A stretch of DNA of 64,000 nucleotides from Ectobius pallidus (taxonomy: Eukaryota; Arthropoda; Insecta; Blattodea; Ectobiidae), in the NCBI GenBank assembly GCA_964059195.1, contig CAXKWD010000001.1, positions 121,639,751 to 121,703,750 on the forward strand, in the 5' to 3' direction. Position numbers and translations under genes: made by a program. The notes beneath the pieces are model-generated. The model searched no databases and was not told the origin of the DNA. It was given only the letters and a program-made list of their open reading frames with translations. This document shows, piece after piece, positions 1-10,910 of this stretch. Numbering within the stretch: position 1 is the stretch's first letter; each line of letters begins with the position of its first letter.

Positions 1-185
1 CCGGCATTGGGCTGATCACTCATCCGGGGAGGCCCTCCATGTCCTTGTCTGGTCAAAAAAGTATGTATGTGATCCAAAGGTAATCCCTCTCCCGACAGGT
101 CGCGGCCCTGTAAGGCCCGGGCGGCATGGGTCGCTTAAATCCTAAAAGGGAGAGGTAAAACTACGAAAAAGAAAGAAAGAAAGAA
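1..185 (+). repeat. SINE family 1, 3' part (left-truncated by the window)
   Basis: Matches the 3' part of the full copy at 28996-29452 (CCGGCATTGGGCTGATCACT, CGACAGGTCGC, GGGAGAGGTAAAA) and ends in a (GAAA)n tail near 165-188. In the same intron as exon 9 of esterase A, about 95 bp upstream of that exon. Confidence 0.85.
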
Positions 186-281
186 AGTTCCAGATATTCT
201 TTATTTCTTGATTCGTTAATTAAACTCCCCCCAGTAATTCACTAATTTCAAAATAAGAATCACGCTTGTACTCATTTCTAG

Positions 282-2201
282 GTGCTTGTCACGGCGATGA
301 ACTGCCATACTTATTTAAATTTGACCAGCTACAAGTGGACATAGAGGACGGAACTCCTGAGTTCCTCACTTCTGACAGGTTGGTGAAGCTGTGGTCTAAC
401 TTCGCTAGATACGGGTAAGTAATAGGGTAGCTTTCTTAGAACATTAGGTCCGTCCTAACGAATAACAAATTTTTGCCTCAGACACATAGTTTTTAAGTGC
501 CAGATCACATTTTAACCCTTGCCTAAAGCTTTCTCCTTCTCCTTCTTCTTCTTTAACAACAGGGTTTAGGCCTACTGGCCTGTTCCATCTCCAGATTAAA
601 ACTGGTCACTCCACCTTTTTCTAGGTCTTCCTACATTTCTTCGACCTCCTGGTTTATATTATAATGCTTTGAAGGGTATGTGGCTTCTATCCATTCTCAT
701 TACGTGCTCTCTCCAATTATTTGAATAATTGTTTATTATTTGGATTACATTTTCTATTTGTAGTTGATTCCTTATATCTTCATTTCTTTGATGGTCTAAT
801 AAAGAGTACCCCGCTAACGGTCTCAACAATCTCATTTCTGCAATTTCAATTCTTCGCTTCTTCTGTTCTGTTATTGCCCATGTTTCTGATCCATAAAGCA
901 ATGTTGGGAGTGCCATTGTTTTATAAAATTTAAGGACTGTCTCTTGTCTAACCTTTCCTAGTAACGTTTTCTTTATCGCACCAATAATTGCTGAAATTTA
1001 TTAAGTTTCAATTCTATATCCTTGCTCTCCGTATTTGTCAACATGCATCCTAAATAACTGAAGGAATTTACTTGTTGGAGTACTTCATTTTTTATTACTA
1101 TTTTAGCTCTTACTGGTTCTAGTCCTTTCTCCTTCTGTATCAACTTATTCTCCTTATGTAGATAACTCAGGAACCGTACAGATAATTATACAAGAATCAC
1201 AAACAGGGACACCCATGAAGACTGATCAGAACTGTGGAGAGATCCCCTCCTAGACAGATGACTAGGGAGAGCATGTGGAAGGAAACTCATGGTCATGGGT
1301 ATAATTAGGAGTGCAATTCCGGTATTTGCCTGAGAGAAACTGAGGAATCCATGGAAAGCTATTTTCGACTTCGGGAACCGAAAACAGGAACTCCGGAATG
1401 CGAGCCCCAAACACCAGCGAGTGTACATCCCATTTGGCTTGTCTTTTACAAGATAAAATCATTTTAACATGGAATAAAATAATAATTGAAATACATTTGT
1501 ATTACGAGTTTTGAAGTTGAGAATGGTATAAAGTATTGTTCAATGAACAAGTTCTATTGGAGTGATGTTTTAAAAATGCAATGCATTTATCTTCCCCATA
1601 TAGTTGCTGAATGTCACAATTTCCAAAGATTTATACAGTTTGATATTTCCAATTTTGTAATAAACTACGGTAATAACTCCACAAATTGTTTTCTGAATTT
1701 CATCCTGATCACATACTTGCCTGAAAATAAATATTTTACTTGACTTATGGCCGGTTTCTATAAACTCGCGAAATACCTATGGGTAAATTATCCAATGGAC
1801 AGAATTTACACAAAATAACACCACACAAACACAAATAATTTAAAGATAGCAATCACATACACTTGTGGCGAGTTTCTAGATAAATGTCCTCTGGGTAAAT
1901 ATGAAAAAGACAGAAAAAATGTTAATACAAACTTGGGCTAGATCTTTCGAAGGGTAAATCGTCGGGTTAATTTATCTTTTCATGGATGGCTGGATAAAAT
2001 TTAACCTTTTATAGGATCAATAGTAATATTTAAACAATGAGAATCAAAGCCTTCTGAATTAAATTAACTGTACAACTCCAAGGCCTTGCTCATTATATCA
2101 TTGTAGGTTAAATGGAAGTAATTTGTCCATGGATAATTTACCCATAGGTAATTCACTAGTTTGTAGAAACCGGGCATTAATCAACCAATCATAATAATAA
2201 A

Positions 2202-2237
<36 letters not shown>

Positions 2238-3594
2238 TGAACTCGTTTTTATTAATTTAGCTCTCCACTGTGATGAGGCCACGTGCTTCTTCCATCCGTT
2301 CACAGACACACAGGAGGTTATGTTCAAATCACTTGAATAGAGGACCACATAGAGTGATAAACAACTTGGATGTCTAGATAAATCTTGGACATTAGTGCAA
2401 TAAAGTATAGTGAAATAGTTACAGAGAGTCCTAAGCGAAGATCCTGAGGATCCAATGTTCCGAGTGGTCGTAAGCCAAGATCCTGACACAGGTATCTTTC
2501 TGTTCAGAATGTGTATCTATGGACATGGATACCGAGAATGGTCTTATCTCAATTTTCTAAAATAAGTAACTTACGTATCTTTCTGCAATGACACATTTAT
2601 TTAAGGATCAACAAATAATAAAGTTTTTCTTAAAGATGTTTCCTTAGCAAACTTCCGGCAAGAAGCGGTAGCTTACTAGGGAGTGTCTCGTTTATGCTGT
2701 AATTACATATGTAAAAGTGAAATATATTTTCTTCTTTATTACAAAATTTAAGTTATAATAATATAAAAAGAAATTAAATACAGACAAGGACAGATAAAGT
2801 GAAAATCTTTATTTCACGCTAGAATTTTTTTCAGCAATACTAATATGTGACTGTATCTGTATATGGGTGATAAGAGTTATTTATTTATTTAATATACAAT
2901 TTATTTTAGCCCTATTTACCATAAGGTACAGTAGGGCTGTAGTTTTATGTCAATTACAATGTATAATGTACTTGTTTTCTTGTATACTAGAGTAGCCTGT
3001 TTTGGTAAAGTTTAAATAAAATTATTATTATAAACTATTAAATATAGAAGATCTGAAATAGTGGAATTCTCTACAACAACAATCCTTGCTAAAAAAATTT
3101 AAGAGTGGTTTAACATATTTAACACCACAATAATTTAAGTGTCCTGTTAACAAAAATATTTTCCTTTCAAAGAGTGGGCATTCAAAAAATAGATGTTCTA
3201 TGGTCTGTTTTTCTTTACAAATACATAAACAACCATTTCCCCTTATAATTTTGAACCTTTCAAAGTAAGAGCAAAAAATTGCATGACCTGACAATAATTG
3301 AGTTAAGAGTTAAGAGTTAAAAATCTTTTGTTCAGTACTGTATGCTAATTTGACACTTTGCACAGGAAACCCACACCACGACCGGACATCAAGCTGCAGA
3401 ACGTGACGTGGAATCCAGTCAGTAATAATAGCTTTCCCTATCTCAACATTGATACAAATCTCCAACTTAAAGAAAACCTCCACAACGGAAGTGCCGACTG
3501 GTGGGAGAAGTTATACAACAAATTTGTTCCTATGGCCACTCCATGCTGGCATCAAAATTTTTTGACAGAAATGAATATATCGGTGAAAGAATAG
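282..3594 (+). CDS. Esterase A: carboxylesterase, last two exons only (5' end outside window)
   Basis: This is the 3' end of a type-B carboxylesterase, a secreted serine hydrolase family acting on carboxyl esters. The exons are 282-414 and 3366-3594 (stop 3592-3594), with a GT-AG intron of about 2.95 kb in phase 2. The first exon carries the catalytic-histidine block CHGDELPY and ends in KLWSNFARYG. The last exon carries the family's C-terminal NVTWNP...YLNID...WWEKLYNKF block and a cysteine near the end. Both exons match exons 9 and 10 of esterases B and C in length, phase and motif, and exon 9 is 133 nt in all three. The catalytic Ser and Glu lie outside the window, so activity cannot be judged. 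A possible polyadenylation signal AATAAA is at 3864-3869. No retention signal or membrane anchor is seen at the C-terminus. Confidence 0.88.
540..1175 (-). mobile_element. LINE fragment (C-terminal end of a reverse-transcriptase polyprotein), degenerate
   Basis: On the minus strand, 916 down to 659 encodes LPTLLYGSETWAITEQKKRR followed by EIAEMRLLRPLAGYSLLDH, the typical region after the reverse-transcriptase domain of RTE-like insect LINEs. It continues as NVGRPRKRWSDQF, and then in another frame as NLEMEQASRPKPCC near 600-545. It ends in a GAAGAAGAAGG-type tail (about 540-556 read on minus). Frame changes show it is dead. It sits antisense in the last intron of esterase A. The 5' boundary is uncertain. 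Confidence 0.75.
1300..1425 (-). repeat. Degenerate SINE-like fragment
   Basis: The order of blocks (GGTATTTGCCTGAG, GAATCCATGGAAAG, CTCCGGAATGCGAG) follows the better preserved SINE copy at 19870-20000 in the same orientation. It is heavily diverged and lies next to the LINE fragment in the esterase A intron. Confidence 0.45.
1748..2176. mobile_element. PIF/Harbinger-like MITE with about 50-bp terminal inverted repeats and TTA duplications
   Basis: The left end TGGCCGGTTTCTATAAAC and the reverse complement of the right end TGCCCGGTTTCTACAAAC match, and similarity continues through ACCTATGGGTAAATTATCCA on both arms. TTA stands on both sides (1745-1747 and 2177-2179). The element is 429 bp and has no coding capacity. 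It is in the last intron of esterase A. Confidence 0.8.
2201..2236. repeat. (TAA)n microsatellite
   Basis: About 11 TAA/ATA units in a row just right of the MITE at 1748-2176. Confidence 0.9.
3025..3310 (-). mobile_element. LINE 3' fragment with C-terminal zinc-knuckle-like motif
   Basis: Minus-strand translation of 3294-3028 gives SGHAIFCSYFERF followed by GCLCICKEKQTIEHLFFECP. This C-x-C...EH...CP pattern with a preceding SGH/TGH block is typical of the C-terminus of I/R1-type LINE polyproteins. Downstream on the same strand is an AT-rich 3' UTR containing a stem-loop (2908-2938) and an AATAAAT-type tail near 2880. The fragment is 5'-truncated and has no complete domain. Confidence 0.65.
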
Positions 3595-3719
3595 ATATCG
3601 ATATAATTTTAAATTACAGTGTCTGTGAGTGTACAATATTCGGATTATACATGACACAGATTTTCATTTATCCAGATAAGTGTCTAAACATGTGATAAGC
3701 CTGTAAATTGTGCTCTTTC

Positions 3720-3756
3720 TCTCTAACTCCCTCTCTCTCTCTCTCTCTCTCTCTCT
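3720..3756. repeat. (CT)n microsatellite
   Basis: CT run within the presumed 3' UTR region of esterase A, between its stop codon and the AATAAA at 3864. Confidence 0.9.
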
Positions 3757-3864
3757 ATCCCTCCCCCCTCTCGCAAACAACAAACTTTCGTTTTGATTTT
3801 GTGATTCTTGCTAACGCTATTATTTGTATCTTCCAGATCGTATTATGTTTTATTATTCAAGTGA

Positions 3865-4072
3865 ATAAAATGCAAATGTAAATACAAAATGCACAAATAA
3901 ATACGTTAAAATATAACCTGAGCAATATTAGTCTATTGGAAAGGATGGGTTCAGTAATTGCAGTTTTTAATAGCATGAAATAATACATCCACAATATAGG
4001 CACAAGCATAGAAACACATTCACAGTATTATTCTAATTAAACATATTATGCATATATAATGTTTCTGTTGTC
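3865..4072 (+). repeat. 208-bp repeat unit, copy 1 (next to esterase A poly(A) signal)
   Basis: This AT-rich unit starts at ATAAAATGCAAATG and ends at GTTTCTGTTGTC. It recurs almost unchanged at 4147-4335 (direct, end-trimmed) and at 4336-4541 (inverted). Only one or two base differences are visible between copies (for example AATACGTT versus AATGCGTT). Confidence 0.9.
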
Positions 4073-4146
4073 ATTATACACTTTTCAGAGCGAATATTGT
4101 TTCAATGTAGAAAACAGACTGGAGTGTGTGTGTATATATATATATA

Positions 4147-4541
4147 TGTAAATACAAAATGCACAAATAAATGCGTTAAAATATAACCTGAGCAATATTA
4201 GTCTATTGGAAAGGATGGGTTCAGTAATTGCAGTTTTTAATAGCATGAAATAATACATCCACAATATAGGCACAAGCATAGAAACACATTCACAGTATTA
4301 TTCTAATTAAACATATTATGCATATATAATGTTTCGACAACAGAAACATTATATATGCATAATATGTTTAATTAGAATAATACTGTGAATGTGTTTCTAT
4401 GCTTGTGCCTATATTGTGGATGTATTATTTCATGCTATTAAAAACTGCAATTACTGAACCCATCCTTTCCAATAGCCTAATATTGCTCAGGTTATATTTT
4501 AACGTATTTATTTGTGCATTTTGTATTTACATTTGCATTTT
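4147..4541. repeat. 395-bp near-perfect palindrome made of two repeat copies, bounded by (TA)n
   Basis: A direct copy (4147-4335) is joined head-on to an inverted copy (4336-4541) with almost no spacer. (TA)n runs stand at 4132-4147 and 4541-4555. It would form a very long hairpin. The first copy at 3865-4072 supplies the full unit. It could be a foldback transposon, a local inverted duplication or an assembly fold-back. Confidence 0.9.
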
Positions 4542-4559
4542 ATATATATATATATAAGA

Positions 4560-6360
4560 CTTGACGTTGAAATGTACCTGAATGATTGTAATATTAGCTT
4601 CGAAAACCCTTTTTGTAATATCTTCCAGGAAAACTATTGTAACAAATTTTTCATTCATTCACTGTACCACATACCACAAAACGCTCTAATGAAACATTGT
4701 ACAATCTGTAATAAGTATTTAACCATGAAACTATAATCCTAACGTATTTATTGTATTTTATTGTATTATTGTATAGATACATTATTTTTGCGATATGCCG
4801 AGAACGAACGGTCAGCGCGGTGGCCTGGAAGCAAGTCGTCTGTCGGTAAAGGCTCATATACATTAACCCTCAATTAGTAAATGTAATTGTCACGAATGTG
4901 TACCCAGAGAAAGTGCTTACCACATTTTGCCCCTAAAGAATGTATAATAAGCTTATGTTTTTTCGCTTGTCACATTTGTATAGACTGAAGATATGAACTT
5001 CCTAAGGAACTTCCAAACTTGCACTTAATACATTTGATCCCGAAACTCTACTTAACACATACGTGCAATAAACCAGCCATATATTCAAATATGGAAGTAT
5101 TTTTACTACAGTAATTAGTGTAAATCGCAATGAAGTCAGGATCGGAATAAAACTATGGCTTTGAATAACAGACAGACAGACAAACAAACATTTTTCCTTT
5201 AAACATACAAATACAGGTGCATTTTTACCTTAATGAATATCATAAAATGCATCTGGCATTCAATGATAGGAAAAGTAAATTTTACTTACATTTTATAAAC
5301 AATCACCTTTAACTTGTTAACTGAACCTAAAAATGTTACGACTTTTGAAGTCAAGCATTGTTAAGACCAAGTGTTTTCAATTAATTTATTAGCAATTAAC
5401 CAGATTTAACAGTGTTAAACAATAGAGAATTTAAGACTAAAATAATAACATTTATTTTACTAGTTCTTCTCTCAGTTATTTCCTTACTTTTGTAATTGTT
5501 ATGACAACATTTTCTGTTTTAAATATTAAAATATAGATAACTATATTTACTTTTAGTTTCCTCATAAAGATAACCATAAAATGTTATACATATTTGTAAG
5601 GATTATTAACTCGTACAATTCCATTACACCAATTATAACATGTTACTTTTCTATGTTCGTAATTCAGTTTCTATATTATTGTAAATACTTTAACGTAATC
5701 CAGTGAATTGTAGGTTTGAACCACCCCCGGGCACAAGCTTTGCTTTTTCGCGTGGCGTTGGAATCTGCATTTGTAAATGTTTTATATTATAATTGTAGTA
5801 GGCCTAATATTTTATATAATTTACATGATATAATATGTGAATTATAATAATAACAGAATGATATGAACCTTTTCCTTGTGACCAGAATATGGTAAGCCCG
5901 GAGGTATGGTATAATAGCTTGGCACTCCGAGGATAAGGGAGGCACAAAAATATCTTAATATTTTGGATATCCAATTTACTTCATGTGGATTGACGGTAAG
6001 ACTATTTCTATCGGTTATACAACTAGATAATCATTTAACTATGCGTATTATTATGTTTCTTTTTTTCGTAAAATACGATGCTGATAACGAAAATTACGTG
6101 GAGTGTAGTTCACCAAACATTTTTTATATCATTTTACAATATGCAAGTTTTTAAACCGTCTACCTATTTACATCAAGGCAGGTAGCTGTCCCAAACCTAG
6201 AAAAAAGTTCGAGTTCTTAAGGATCTTCTACTATCGGAAATAATGCGGATAACATCTGTTTTATTGTAAAAATCGCCTGCAGTTACATGGGATTGTAGGA
6301 AGTGTCACACATAATGACCACTGACAGTGATAGAACTCGTCCCAAATAGCCTAACGAGAC
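4560..6360. other. Intergenic region downstream of esterase A without recognised genes
   Basis: AT-rich. Apart from the possible stem-loop remnant at 5721-5755 I see no coding, RNA or transposon signal. Confidence 0.5.
5721..5755 (+). repeat. Possible LINE 3'-end stem-loop remnant
   Basis: CCACCCCCGGGCACAAGC and TTTGCTTTTTCGCGTGG keep the layout of the LINE stem-loop at 24105-24138 with a weaker outer stem. It is short and isolated in intergenic DNA. Confidence 0.35.
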
Positions 6361-6470
6361 ACGCTACTCAGTAGCGGCTCGTGGCTCAAAACGAGAGTGT
6401 GCTGCAAATACCATTTCATACAGCAAACTTAAAATATTTAATAAATTAGTAGGCTTACTTACATAATTAC

Positions 6471-7205
6471 CAGGGCCCAGATTCTGATGACCTAAAATTG
6501 TTTGAAAAATTACCTATAAAATGACCCTAAATTTTAAAGAAAATGACTTAATAATTATAAAAAATGACCTAAAAACTGACATTTTATTTATTAAAAATAT
6601 TATTGTTCACACAAAGTTATAGACTAGTTTGTGCATAATTGTAAAAACTGTAATGTTGTGAATGTTCTTTTCTCACGGAAATTTATACTGGCACTGAGGC
6701 ACTGGTGAGTCAAAATTCGGCACATCCTATTGTGGTCTGCCGGATTATATTGTTGTACTTTGCACTCTCAGATCCAAGCAGGTGGCAGACTCTGGTGCCA
6801 AGTCAATCTAATAACAATAGTAATATAATACAACATTTTGGCGTTTTTTTTATTCTCACTTCCGGCTGAGACATGTCAACACATTAACGCCGAATTTTTC
6901 CTTCTTCCATTAAACAAACAACACTTCAAAGACACCGCCGCTAGCGACGAAAGAAAAATTAATACACTCAATGTAAATACATGAAAATGACTAAATAAGG
7001 AAGCAAATGACACGAAAATGACAAAATAATGACCTAACATTGAAATAAATGCCTTAAAAATATAAAATTGCATAAGATCATAAAAAATGACCTAACAAAA
7101 ACGCATTTCTATAATCTAGAGGCCATGATTAGGATTTATTTACAAGTTGGCAATGTCTATGCAGCATCAATAAAAAGATGACATGTCATTAAAATCCGGG
7201 CCCTG
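6471..7205. mobile_element. Nested MITE-like element with CAGGGCCC termini
   Basis: Left CAGGGCCCAGATTCTGATGA and the right end read inverted, CAGGGCCCGGATTTTAATGA, form terminal repeats. The inside is rich in ATGACCTAAAA-type words. The flanks ATAATTAC and ATAAAATA match only partly. It sits inside the hAT element 6369-7959. A related right end is at 53390-53608. Confidence 0.7.
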
Positions 7206-7675
7206 ATAAAATACTGTCTCAGAGTGAAGTCCATGCGACGTTCCTTCTTACTACAGAAGTTATCGATGACTTTCGTGTTGAATCCATCCATGTTTGCAAC
7301 TATCTTTTTCTCTATGGAAAGCATTGCAAGAGCTGTTCTTGTGACAAGGTATTCCTCAGGAATGTCTTTATCCTCTTCAGGGTAGAAAAGCATCTTTCTG
7401 GTTCTGCTGTGGTCATAGGATTGGTGATTATAATCCTGAGAAGCTTTGTTATTTCGGAGAATGTTCCTACCAAATTGTTTTTTAATTATAAGCTCGAGTA
7501 GTGGAACAGCTCCATGAATAATGCTTTTAGTGGCTAAAACCAGAACTACAGTTTCATCTATATTCCAGCAGATGTCGCAAGTGTCTTTTGTGTCAGCGAG
7601 ATCACAGCGCGCCAGTGAGACGTGAAGAACCCTCAAAATCTTGTGAATGCAAGTCAACCGCAACCCGTTCCTCAC
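7157..7675 (-). pseudogene. Degenerate hAT transposase C-terminal fragment
   Basis: A 172-codon minus-strand frame contains TALAMLSIEKKIVANMDGF and DNFCSKKERRMDF, the layout of the C-terminal segment of ZMYM/ZBED-like hAT transposases (RLxxLAxLSIE...F...K.RR). The reading frame runs into the nested CAGGGCCC element at 7205, so its last residues are not original. The N-terminal and catalytic portions are absent. The family call is moderate; the location inside a hAT element with a perfect duplication supports it. Confidence 0.5.
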
Positions 7676-8846
7676 ATTAAAACCAGCTTACACGTCACAA
7701 AGTCAAGCGTAAGCATGACGTCACACCCTACGAATGATGAGCTGCTTACCAGTTGCATTCACGAGGCGGGAAAGATAATATTCACATTACCGAGTTCCAT
7801 TCTCCAACGTAACAGCTAAGGATTTCTCGCGTGGACGCGCCAAGCTCAAAATCTAAGTAAAAGAAAATATAGTATAGCGTTTGAAAATAACATTATACGA
7901 CGAGCGGAAAACAAGGTGTGTGCTGTAGCACTGCAGCACTATAGGAGAAACCGCCACTGACGCTACTGATATACACTGATAAAAAGATAAGGCACATTCT
8001 TCTTCTTCTAATGCTGAAAATATATTTTATATATATATAAATTGTAAACGTTTATACCTACATAAGCTACTACAAGCATAATATTTACTACGGTAGTATC
8101 TGAATTTTCATTAAAAAATTAGCACATCACATCAAATGAAAAATAATACATTTAAACATTAAGATGCTATGATTTTATCCAAACACATTTTTACTTTATG
8201 GAAATTATAGATGGCCACATATTAGATTTTATGTTTATCACCTGGTCTGTATAGGCTATCTAAGTTATTATTGTTATTATTATGCCTATTATTATTAGAA
8301 TTAATATCACCATCGTCAACATCAACTTCATAATATCAATTAATAATATATTTTTAAGTTATTTATTCACAGAGTTCTGTGTTTTTCAAAGATTTCATAA
8401 TTCTTAAAGCTTACATTCCTATAATATAGGATAATATAGTATAATACAGTAGAACAAAAACTGGATTAGTTTATTTTCATTATTAAAAACTGACCTAAAA
8501 TTTCACATGATATATTATGGCTACAATAATGTTTACAGTACTTTATTAAGCAAATATTCGTTCAATTATCGTAATTCCTGAATTTGGAACACGCAGAAGA
8601 AAACCACTTCCCATATACGCAAGTAAACAGGAAATGTTAATAGAGCACTATCACGCTGTGTCAGAATTCATAGAATAGAGTGAAGTCTCACGGAATAAAG
8701 GTAAGCAAATGTTATATTAATTGCTGTATAAATCTGAGTATGTGCCAGTATTTGAAGAGGAAACTATTAGTACAAATATATCATATTAATACAAATATAG
8801 TATAGCCTATCAGCATAGACTACTTCTGTACTGCTAAGAAAATTAG

Positions 8847-8950
<104 letters not shown>

Positions 8951-9697
8951 TTTCATCTAAAACTTTTTATCCCCAAACCCATGCCCTCTAACCGGACCTC
9001 TTTAACTAAGGCGATTACACACTTCCTTAATTCAACCTAAGCTGGCAGTCTGAGGAGTCGACCTATCATCTAAAGAAGGACAAGGAAAGAGTGCAAGAGA
9101 CAAGCTATGCTAAGTTAATACTGTAGCCTACCTAAGTCAAAGTATGTTGCGAGTTTTTTCGTCTGAAAATTCTTTTTCCAACGCTGGGTTTGAGCACACG
9201 AACTTTGGGTATAATGGCAAGCGTGCTCACGATTCGACCGCTGAGGAGAGCTCTTCAGAAATGTGGGATTTTAATTTTCTCTATAAACTTTTTCTCCACT
9301 TATTTCCTTACGGTGGAATGTTATATTTCACCCAATCAGAACCATCTATCGGTGCGGTATTATCGACATAATATCTCATCAAAGTTGATAGCACTTGTTT
9401 AATAGATTATATTGTCGCATTTGATGCATATTTTTACATTTTGTAATAATAATGTGAAAGTTGTAAGGATGGTACCAGACGCAAAACTCAACAGGCGTAA
9501 GTTCAAAAATTCTGTTTATTCCACGTGAGCTTTATGTTACTGCATATGCTTCCGCTTCACGATAACATTTTATCGATAACATTAGGTCTCTTGTGGTATT
9601 ACTTATAAGACAAAACTGCTTATAATTTCCGCTAAATATCAATAAAAAAATTAATGTAAGAACATTCAAATTTCACTTAAAATGGTAAATTATTATT

Positions 9698-10325
9698 AGG
9701 GCCAATGAAGTTGATGAAAAATCATATTTTACGTGCTAGTGTTAAAACGTGTACAAGACATAAATTTACAGAAAATTAATGATTTCATTTTGCATATTGC
9801 TGCATAATTATGTTGTTGGTGTTACGACAAATAATCATATTTACTCGATATTAATTATATATTTGTGCATATTTTATTAATTTGTCATATTTTTTAACGG
9901 AATAGTTCTGACATATTTTAAATATTGAGCATATATCTGTTAATTCAAACATTTACAGCTAATTTGGCTAAGTGAATATTTCGATGACATTAATTGACAG
10001 TACATAGAATAATGTTTCCGAAACTGGTTGTTTATTAAAGTGACATTTCACTCTATTCGTTTTCGGTCTACTAAAATTTGTTGCAGTGACTTTCTTCTTT
10101 TTTAAGTAATTTATAAAACTTCTGCCGTTTTTTTAAATTTATACTGTAATTCAGCTAAACTGAGAACATGAAGTGTTAAAACGACTTAGGTAAATGGCAG
10201 AGTATACTTCTTTGGTTCTGGAACATATTTTTAAATTTTGACATTTTTCTGCATATTTCGTCTTCTAATAGAGCACTAACTTCCAAGTCTTAATTATTGA
10301 AAAGACTGAAAGATATTATTGCCAT
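9698..10325 (+). repeat. Dispersed AT-rich repeat, copy 1
   Basis: Shares ordered blocks with 25911-26518, for example GCTAGTGTTAAAA, TCATTTTGCATATTG, TGTTAATTCAA, CATTTACAGC, TGTAATTCAGCTAA and TAGAGCA. Begins AGGGCC like the CAGGGCCC elements and has no coding capacity. Lies about 0.6-1.2 kb upstream of the esterase B start. Confidence 0.7.
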
Positions 10326-10910
10326 TGACCATTGACACTACCTCATCAGTCATCACAATGATTCACATTATGAATCTTCTTCCATAATAATACTTTTTTT
10401 TGGTTCAATGAGAGGTCATTTTGGTCAAATACACGGTAGTTGTTCACACATTGTGTAAATCAATCGCTGCTATAATCGATAATACAAGTGTCGATATGTA
10501 CGCGTGTATTGCGTGTACAGCCTTGCTATTTTACGCTAATTTTATCCTTTTTGTATCTCCTCCCCAGGTGTATATTATGATATCATTGTTTTTATAAATC
10601 CTTTTAGAAAATTTTCGCACGGTCACGGGTTAGAGAAAAAATTGCAAGGAGACAACTATGTTTCTAAACCTTACGGAGCACGTGGAAAGAATGCGACGTA
10701 CATTGGAGTATGTCATACTTTCGAGGAAAAGTTAGAAACCTGACCATAAAGTTACAGCAAATAGAATTGAATGGAAAATACCTTTGAAGTTAGTGTACAA
10801 TGATATCACATTATCCAATCCGACGATGTATTATAGTGGCTCGTGAGACATTAACCTACCTCCACTCTTGACACTGTTTGATTCCATAATTAATTTTACA
10901 TCTTACAGAC

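Larger units (their letters stand above)
6369..7959 (-). mobile_element. hAT-type transposon remnant, 8-bp TSD ACGCTACT
   Basis: Left end CAGTAGCGGCTCGTGG and right end (reverse complement) CAGTGGCGGTTTCTCC are hAT-like terminal inverted repeats. ACGCTACT is present at 6361-6368 and again at 7960-7967, the 8-bp duplication expected for hAT. Inside is a degenerate transposase piece on the minus strand (7157-7675) and a second, nested element (6471-7205). Intergenic, upstream of esterase B. Confidence 0.85.
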
